Positions 57,323 through 64,000 of a stretch of 64,000 bases of DNA are shown here, one piece after another (position 1 is the first letter of the stretch; each line of letters opens with the position of its first letter). Below the pieces are notes generated by a model. That model worked only from the letters and a program-made list of their open reading frames with translations, was not told the DNA's origin and ran no database searches. The DNA comes from Dacryopinax spathularia (taxonomy: Eukaryota; Basidiomycota; Dacrymycetes; Dacrymycetales; Dacrymycetaceae): contig JBBPFI010000012.1 in assembly GCA_037974965.1 (NCBI GenBank), positions 434,001 through 498,000 of the forward strand, read 5' to 3'. The translations under genes were made by a program, and so were the position numbers.

Positions 57323-59277
57323 TCACTCCCTGAGGACTGGAACCTCAGCAACATCCGTCTCGGCGATCTTCTCGTCCATGTTCGAGGACTCCTCGTCCCT
57401 CGAGTCGGCCTTGAGCTCCCCAGCCTTGGTCGTCGCGTAGTCGTCGTTGCCGTCCAGGTAGAAGGAAGACTCCTCGCCAAGACCGGGTGGAGGGAAGAAG
57501 TAGTTGATGACGAGGAAGGCGAGGAAGGAGAAGACCGTGCCGAGGATGAAGGTAAGGTTGAAGATCCGCAGCCAGCCGGTCGGGATGGTGTACCCACCAC
57601 CGGTAGCGATGAGACCAGGGAAGAGCCAGACGGTACCGAGGCCGAAGGAAACGAAACCACGCCAGTTGAAGCCGTTGCTGAACCAGTAGATCGAGCTCGG
57701 GTCACCGCGGTACAGGTCGTTCAGCTTCAGCTTGCGCTGCCTGACGACGAGGTAATCGGCCAGCATGACACCGGTGAATGGTGCCTGAGAATACTCATCA
57801 GCGAATGTTCTATACGTAAGAACAATGGTAACTCACCATGAAGATACCGAAGCCGGAAAGGACGGTCAGGAAGCGCTGGGCAGTAGCCACGAGAGTCCAG
57901 GGCTGGGAGAGAACGCCGACACAGATCATGATGTAACCACCACGGCGAATGTTGATCCAGCGGGGCGCAAGACCAGCCATGTCCATGCCGCAAGAAACGG
58001 AGTTCAGCACGACAGTGATGGCGAGCTGGGACAATACGAGACCGATCGAGGCGAAGAAGACACCTGCGCGAGCGCCGGCGGAGTTGCCGTAGTACTGCTG
58101 GATGACGGGGAGCAGGTCGATGGGGTTCCAGATGATGGTGTCGAGCTTCAGGATCTCAACAGTGCAGGAAGTGACAATGACACCGATGAGGGCGGTGATG
58201 GTGATGAAGATAGGGGCGAAGATGAGCTGGGAGAGGGTGGGTGCGCCGCGCCTGCAATGAACGCGTCAGTCTCGTGTGGTGCTAACACTCAAGTTGCGCG
58301 CTTACCTGTTGGCATACCTGGTCCAGTCGCTCTGGCCAAGGCATCCAGCACCCCAAGAGCCGATCATGGCGGTGATACCATACATGATACCCCAGCCGAC
58401 CTCCTTGGTGGTAGCCTCAGACTTGAACAGAGGGCCAGCGGAACCATGGTTGGTGTGAACGGCCCAGATGAGCATGCCGAACATGGTGCCAACAAAGGTC
58501 GTAAAGGATGCGATGAAGGGCTTCTGCATCTTCTCAGGCGGAACTGTACAATGTCAAGAGGCCGACTGATACTGAGGGCGGATTCAACTTACCAAGAATG
58601 AGGAAGGCGAACAGGATCAATGCAATCATGAACCCGATGAAGTCGTTCTTGGCGAGTTGGGAGGTCTCCGAGAACAGGTTCTTGAGTGCACCATCTTCGA
58701 AACCCGGGATGATGGCACCGATGAGAGCCTTGATCGACTGACCGCACCAGAAGAGTTGTAGACCGGCCCACATGCAGGACGTGAAGCCTGAGTCGAAGGT
58801 CAGCAGGGCGCATCAAGCAATATTGAAATGTCATGACTCACATCGGATGATGACGGGGATGTATGCACCACGCATGCCGTAGGAGAATCGAGAAGAGACA
58901 GTGAAACCGATATGGTGAACTTCACCCATCCAACCGCAAGCGATAGCCAGGAGACCGGTGATGACACCGCCAACAGCGACGCAGGCCATGGCTTGCTGGG
59001 CGTTCAGGCCGTAGGACAACATAGTGCTACCGATTGTCCATGCCGACACACAGGAACCAGAGACGGTCCAGTAGCCGGCGTAGCCCCAGATGCCCCATGT
59101 TCGCCGCTCCTTGGGGATAGGGATAAGGTCGCGGTTGCACCAGATATCGGTCTTATACCGCGCATCCTCGTCAGCGGGACTGATGGACCGTAAGTTAGTG
59201 AATGCAGTTGAATGTGTGACTTGAACTTACACCTCGAGCCGCTTTGCCCAGTATTCAACCTTCTCCTTTGAAAACAT
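57323..59277 (-). CDS. NCS1 nucleobase/allantoin/uracil permease (Fur4/Dal4-like)
   Basis: Exons (minus) 59277-59231, 59179-58842, 58787-58593, 58543-58306, 58251-57837, 57784-57323 join to 564 aa. The N-terminus has YKTDIWCNRDLIPIPKERRTW, the standard start of fungal NCS1 carriers, followed by SAWTIGSTMLSYGLNAQQA (helix 1) and GFTVSSRFSYGMRGAYIPV. GSWGAGCLGQSDWTRYA and SCGMDMAGLAP mark later helices; about 12 are expected. These plasma-membrane proton symporters take up uracil, allantoin, uridine or related compounds. Substrate cannot be fixed from sequence alone. The C-terminal tail is acidic with Lys (DEKIAETD), suited to ubiquitin-driven turnover as in Fur4. Confidence 0.95.
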
Positions 59278-60273
59278 GATGGAGATGGTCGGGAAGAAGC
59301 AAGCCACAAGAAGCCAAAGTTCGCACGAGGCTCGACCTTTAAAGTGTTCGAAGAGATAGGCCCAAGAATGTCAGGGGCATTCTAGGCACCGCTTATCGAG
59401 TCTCATGACATGCATTTGGCTCCACTATCAGTAAATGAATGAAGTCTGAGCGCTCGCGTATGATTGGAAGATACCGTCGCCATGCTGATAATGCCCCACA
59501 TAGAATGAATGGCTCTCTGGTTCGCGGAGGACGAGGTCCACAACTGGGGGAGAGTCTCACGGAGCGCATGGGCAGCCGAAGCCGAAGCCGAACATCCGTT
59601 CCGGTTACACTGCATTTTTACGGCAGTACGGACGTTTCTTAATATGGTTTATCCAGGTCGGGGAAGGTCCGAAACGAGCCTTTATCGTTTCTGATTCGTC
59701 CAGAAGAGAAAGCCGGTTAAAAGCCAAGCCCGAGAAAGGATGTTACTCGCATTGCGTAAGACGGAAGGGAGGCGGGAACGATGGCCATTCGTTCGCGAGC
59801 AACTTTATGCGGCATGGGCGCTTCTTTTGATCCGGGATCAGTTTATAATTGTGGCACGCCCGATGAAATTGATTTAGCGCCCATTTAAGTCAGGGTGCAT
59901 CGGCAATCTTGGCTATCTCTGCCGTGACTTCGGCCGTGATACGCGGCGGACAAACTACTGGCTGGTTACTACTACTCCGCGGGTGTTTGCTACTCGCCCA
60001 ACTCGGGGTATTATTTCCTGACACCGAAAGCGGGCGGAGAACCGATAGGAATCCCGCTGCGGAACGGTCGAGGTCTCATCCAGGCACCCGCCGGACCTAC
60101 CGAATCGTATATACCTTATCAGCTATCGATAGCGCTGGAACTCAAGGTGATTCACCTCTTATCGAACCGATTCACAACTCCTTCAAAGCGACTTCGCAAC
60201 TTCGCGAGTTACGACCACCACTTGTTGTCCCTTACGCCTTCAGTTCAGTTCAGAACTCTGCCGTTAGCCAGCC
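59278..60273. promoter_or_regulatory. Divergent region between NCS1 permease and 2OG oxygenase B
   Basis: About 1 kb shared upstream region. Three GATA cores stand together at 60117-60132 (TTATC, TATC, GATA) and GTATATACC lies at about 60107. GATA factors control nitrogen-source permeases in fungi; the link here is inference. No gene seen. Confidence 0.4.
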
Positions 60274-61424
60274 ATGCCTTCTGTTCAGGACTCGCCTGTG
60301 CCCATCATCGACTTTGGCCTCTTTCGCGGTGCTAGCTCTCCCCAGCAGAGGAAGCAGGTTGCTGAGCAGGTGTTCGAGGCTTTCCGCACCGTTGGTTTCG
60401 TCTACCTGATCAACCATGGTGTGCCGGTCGAGATGATGGATGAGGCTTTCGCATGGGCGCGTACGGTCACAGAACATCTCAGAACCACCTACTAACCCAC
60501 GTCATAGTCCAAGAAGTTCTTCGACCTCCCTGTCGAGGAGAAGATGAAGTGCCCTCACCCCCCGAGCGGCGAGTACCACCGTGGCTACTCCGGCATCGGC
60601 AAAGAGAAAGTTTCCCAAATGGTGTTCGACAAGGACAAGATCGCCGAGCTGCGCAAAGCGCCCGACGTGAAGGAGTCCTTCGAGTGTGGCTCGGAGCACG
60701 ACCCGAAGTACGCCAACCTCTGGCCCGATCCTGCCGCGATCCCCGGCTTCCGCGAGTTCTGCGTCAAGTACTTCGAAAAGGCGCGCGAGACGCAAATGGA
60801 GGTCATGCATGCTATCGCGCTGGGCATGGGGCTCGACGAGTCGTTTTTCGACTCATACCACACGGACAGCACGAACCAGCTTAGGCTGCTGCATTATCCG
60901 CCTGTGGAGGAGTCTGCCCTCCGCGCAGGGGAGAAAGAGCGCATTGGCGCTCATTCGGACTTTGGCACGCTTACGATGCTGGCGCAGGATGAGTGTGGTG
61001 GGCTGGAGGTGGAGGACCCGCACCAGCCGGGCGTGTTCCGCCCTGCCCCGCCAATCCGTGGCGCTCTGATCGTTAACGTGCGTCCTCTTTCACCTTCCCA
61101 TCATACGATCCCAAGCTGACCCAAGCTGACCCAAAATGGCAGATCGGCGACTTCCTCATGCGCTGGTCGAACGATGTCCTCAAGTCCACCCTGCACCGCG
61201 TCCGCGCCCCGCCCGTCAAGGACACCACCACCGTCGACGAAAACGGCGAGACACAAACGGTCCGGATGACCCCGCCGAGGTACTCGATCCCTTACTTCTG
61301 CAGTGCGAACCGGGACACGGTCATTGATTGCCTGCCGGGCTGCTGGAGCGAGACGAACCCGAAGAAGTATGAGCCTATTACTGCTGGGGAGTATATTGCT
61401 ATGCGGATGAATGTTACGTACTAG
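60274..61424 (+). CDS. 2OG-Fe(II) oxygenase, isopenicillin-N-synthase-like (copy B)
   Basis: Exons 60274-60456, 60508-61077, 61143-61424 join to 344 aa. Motifs: VPIIDFGLF, VGFVYLINHGVP, EYHRGYSGIGKEK, WPDPAAIPGFREF, HSD in IGAHSDFGTLTML, the His in LHRVRAPP, and RYSIPYF. It is complete between GYSG and WPDP where copy A is shortened, so B is more likely to keep the ancestral form. The first intron must start at 60457 with GC (TGG/GCGCGT), since the only near GT breaks the frame; copy A has TGG/GTGCGT at the same place. Enzymes of this class hydroxylate, desaturate or cyclise small molecules. Substrate unknown; no signal peptide. Confidence 0.9.
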
Positions 61425-61570
61425 GCCTCACCGCCATAGGATGGGTTGCTCTGGTTGGTGTTGTGTTTGTAGCCAAAATGGGTGTGAAATAGGGACAAAA
61501 TCTTGAAATTGCATTATTGATTCTGGTATCATCGACCACCTCCTCGTTCCTTGCATTACAGTATACACAG

Positions 61571-62843
61571 TCACCTACAAACCTCTGCCACAACAGCCCT
61601 ATGATCGCTACTCAACCCCCTCCAACCGCCTCCCTCGCCCCGCCACTCATTATCCACCACCGCATGCTTACACACCTTCCACTCCCCTCCCGCCGGACGC
61701 AGACCAAGGAAAACAAAGTCGATCCTCTGCTTCTTGTCCCACTGCGCGAAGCCTGTGTAGGTGTAGTGCAACCCGCCGTACGGTTCCCATTGCAGCCCTG
61801 CACCTGGGGCACGGGAGAGGGAGTGCAACGTATCGGCGAATTGGATGGGCGAGGCGGGGACGGGGCGGATCATATTCTTATAGCCGTCTTCTTCTTCCGG
61901 GCTGTCTGTTAGTCCTTCAGCACCACCATTCCCTCACAGGCCAGAGACACACGCACTGAAGTCCCCAAGGAGGAGCACCAACCCTTCGCCTCGAACCGAG
62001 TACTTCTTTTCAACAGCCTGAACGAGTTCCGGCAGCTTCTTCCGAATTAAGATGCTGCTCTCTGCTCGTGCACGGACGCCGCGGTCGTCGTAGTGCGTGT
62101 TGGCGACGTGAAAAACGGCGCTGCCTTCCGGGTTTGAGTTGCTTGAGGAAGGGTGGGTCAGGTCAACGAGGGAGACGAGTGTGCACATCCTTGTTTGGGA
62201 CTGTGGAAATGCATCGAGATGTCAGTCTCGAGGTAGCGGGGGAGGAAGGAAATTGCGTACTGCATCCCAACCTATGCTCCCCGGCTTGTCTGGCTTGTCC
62301 GATAGCCAGAAGTAGTTGACTTCCAGCAGCTTGAACCGGTCCCTACACGAACGTTCCCCTCTTCAGCCATCGAGCTACCGACGTTGTGGTAGGCAAGACG
62401 CACCTTCTCCAGAAAACAGGCACATACTCCCCCCTCTCCCCTCCATCGTCCCTCCCCACACCCCTACTATCATACACCCCACCAACAAGCGCTCTCATAT
62501 CTTCCATCTGGTGCGCCAGCACCTCCTGCAGTCCAAACACGTCCGGAGAATGGTAGGTGATCGTATCTGCTACCCGGTACCGGCGCTCGGCCCAGCGTTT
62601 CTCGCCCCATATGTCGTTGCCCTGAGAGGAGGGACGGGTTATGTTGATCGCGTCGGCGGGTGAAGTGGGGATTGGCGGTGAGGGGTTGGGGTCGTATCGA
62701 CTGCCATTCGGATCAGCCCGTAGTCATACTGCGACAGAACAGGGAAGAAATGGACGGACGTACATGTTGAATGTTATCACCCGTAGACTGCTCCCTCCTG
62801 AGCTGCACGGACCTTGAGCAGGCATAGGCTGCTGGCTCGTCAT
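61571..62843 (-). CDS. Endonuclease/exonuclease/phosphatase (EEP) family protein
   Basis: Exons (minus) 62843-62764, 62700-62404, 62342-62261, 62200-61957, 61905-61571 join to 345 aa. EEP motifs appear in order: LRVITFNIRYD, FGLQEVLAHQ (catalytic Glu), FHVANTHYDDRG, LLLGDFNSPEEEDGY restored by the last splice, KKQRIDFVF and SSDHRAVVAEV (catalytic Asp and His). All active-site residues are present. The overall form fits the secreted or cytosolic fungal EEP group often called Mg-dependent phosphodiesterase or sphingomyelinase-like; the exact substrate is open. No clear signal peptide. ATG 62843 is the first in frame. Confidence 0.9.
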
Positions 62844-63752
62844 AGCTAAGTAAGCAGTAAAAGCGTACCGGAGGAGATTGACCATCCGCCCCCCTATAAC
62901 CAAGCCAAGTCAGGGGTAGATAGCGCTAGCAGCTGTCAACCTTTCTCTGCTCAGTTTGGGTCGAGACTTGATGATGATGGTACGACGCGTTCTGACAATG
63001 AACTTCCACCCCGCACGTGTGATGACGCTCCCGGCTTGCATTGTCCGGTGATCCGGGACCCCTGCCGCTGTTTCCTCTCGCTTCCCCGCATCAGTCGCTT
63101 TCCACCATCATCAGCATCAGTAGGCCGAGGAAGCCGCTTCCCGCTCCCATGGACTCAGGCGCGGCCCGCTTATTGTCTGCCCTCACGCGGGCGTCGCACA
63201 CGCTGCACGCTGGCAGCGAATCGCACCTGATGCGTTGTTGTCTCGGCAGATGACCAACCTCCCCCCCTCCTCCACCAGTGCTTGGGTCAGCCCGTACTTG
63301 GAAAAGACCTTGCATTGAACACCTCCTGGAACGACTCTACAACAACCAGATGGACTTGATACGCCACATCTACCCCAAGGAAGTCGAGCAATTTTCTTGC
63401 AGAAGAGAAACGACAGACGAGAGAAAAAAACCGGAGAGCAGTGAAGACGGAGGACGTGGTCGCGTCGTCGTACGATAGTGGCCATTCGAAAACGGTGACA
63501 ACGCCAGCCGTAGTTGACAAAAGCTGGCGTGCGCGCCTCGTTCCACGAAGATTTTCCAGGATGAACCAGAAACAAAACCGAGGAGCAGGTGATAAGGCAG
63601 GAGAGAATTGCGATCAAGTCTAAAAGAGAGAAAGAGCGGCCAGGCCGGGAGAGGAGAACAGTCTTGTGGTGCGTGACAGTATTAGCTGGGGTATCGAAGG
63701 ATCTGATCAGACCATAGGAAGAGCCTGCCGTCTGTAGCGGACTCGACAGCGT
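62844..63752. other. Intergenic stretch
   Basis: Plus-strand frames at 63156-63255 and 63278-63478 read partly protein-like peptides (EHLLERLYNNQMDLIRHIYP), but no splice pair joins them into a gene, so none is called. Confidence 0.4.
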
Positions 63753-63998
63753 TCAACGAGCACCACCGTGGAAGTTCAGATACCCGGGGTGCATGACACT
63801 GCGCTGCGGGCTGAACTGGGGTGATAGGTTCGGAGGGTAGCCAAATCCGAGCACACCGGGCAGCATCCCGTACGCTGGAGGCGGTCCGCTCGGCATGCGC
63901 GACGGCGAGCTCTGGGTTGGCGAACCGAACGACCCGCTCGAGGCAAAGCTCTGGTTCGTGTTACTGCGCTCATGGTGCCCGAAGGGCTTCAGCCCGCC
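63753..63998 (-). CDS. C-terminal part of an unidentified Ser/Gly/Pro-rich protein (cut by window edge)
   Basis: The last 81 codons of a frame that enters from the right edge and stops at 63755-63753. Sequence is low-complexity with Ser, Gly, Pro, Asn and Gln: FASSGSFGSPTQSSPSRM, GPPPAYGMLPG, YPPNLSPQFSPQ, ending YLNFHGGAR. Such tails are common in RNA-binding proteins and kinases; no domain is visible, so no function is given. Confidence 0.6.
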   Translation of the reverse strand, partial: GGLKPFGHHERSNTNQSFASSGSFGSPTQSSPSRMPSGPPPAYGMLPGVLGFGYPPNLSPQFSPQRSVMHPGYLNFHGGAR

Positions 63999-64000
63999 CA

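Noticed and set aside
1-64000. tRNA genes
   Set aside because: Scanned by eye for the GGTTCGANTCC box with a partner A box; none convincing. A tRNA finder run would settle it.

Overview
The window is nuclear DNA of a filamentous basidiomycete, probably Agaricomycotina. The evidence is densely packed genes with many short GT-AG introns (mostly about 45-65 nt, often with a CTGAC or CTAAC branch site), and gene content typical of Basidiomycota: a Kre6/Skn1 beta-glucan protein, a fungal P450, an Hst3/Hst4-type sirtuin, a Sla2/End4 protein and a UBE2O-type E2. No rRNA, tRNA, CRISPR array or recognisable transposon was found. All exon models were built by hand by joining reading frames across splice sites; each model given with exon coordinates keeps its frame from start to stop.

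Layout. 0-9 kb: 5' end of an Sld2/Drc1 replication gene (-), a divergent promoter with repeated CAAACAA motifs, an NAD-dependent epimerase with a long Gln/Ala/Pro tail, an eight-exon helical-protein gene, a large orphan protein with a hydrophobic C-terminus, and SURF1/Shy1 (-) with a 9-bp minisatellite in its intron. 9-22 kb: Sla2, a PhyH-like dioxygenase built from several micro-exons, a 2OG-Fe(II) oxygenase (-), and an orphan Cys-rich protein. 22-31 kb: an MFS transporter, a gene-poor stretch around a dolichyldiphosphatase, and an Hst3/Hst4-like sirtuin (-). 31-36 kb: an FAD monooxygenase followed by a P450. 36-45 kb: the Ima1 inner nuclear membrane protein, a small antisense-end gene, UBE2O, and a GH16 Kre6/Skn1 protein. 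45-52 kb: Lsb5 (VHS domain, -), a hidden five-exon gene (-), and sulfiredoxin. 53-64 kb: a CBM5/12 plus DM9 protein, an NCS1 permease (-), a second 2OG oxygenase paralogous to the one at 17 kb, an endonuclease/exonuclease/phosphatase (-), and the 3' end of an unidentified gene (-).

Most genes are housekeeping and are not arranged as one pathway. Possible functional links are Sla2 and Lsb5 (both endocytic actin-patch proteins, 33 kb apart), the adjacent FAD monooxygenase and P450 (a possible small oxidative module), and the two 2OG oxygenases (a duplicated pair). The most unusual observations are the genes that only appear when many short exons are joined, micro-exons down to 9 nt, three GC-AG introns (one where the paralogue keeps GT at the same site), the low-complexity tail fused to an epimerase, the CBM-DM9 combination without a signal peptide, and a run of SPxK sites at the C-terminus of the sirtuin that resembles a Cdk-controlled degron.
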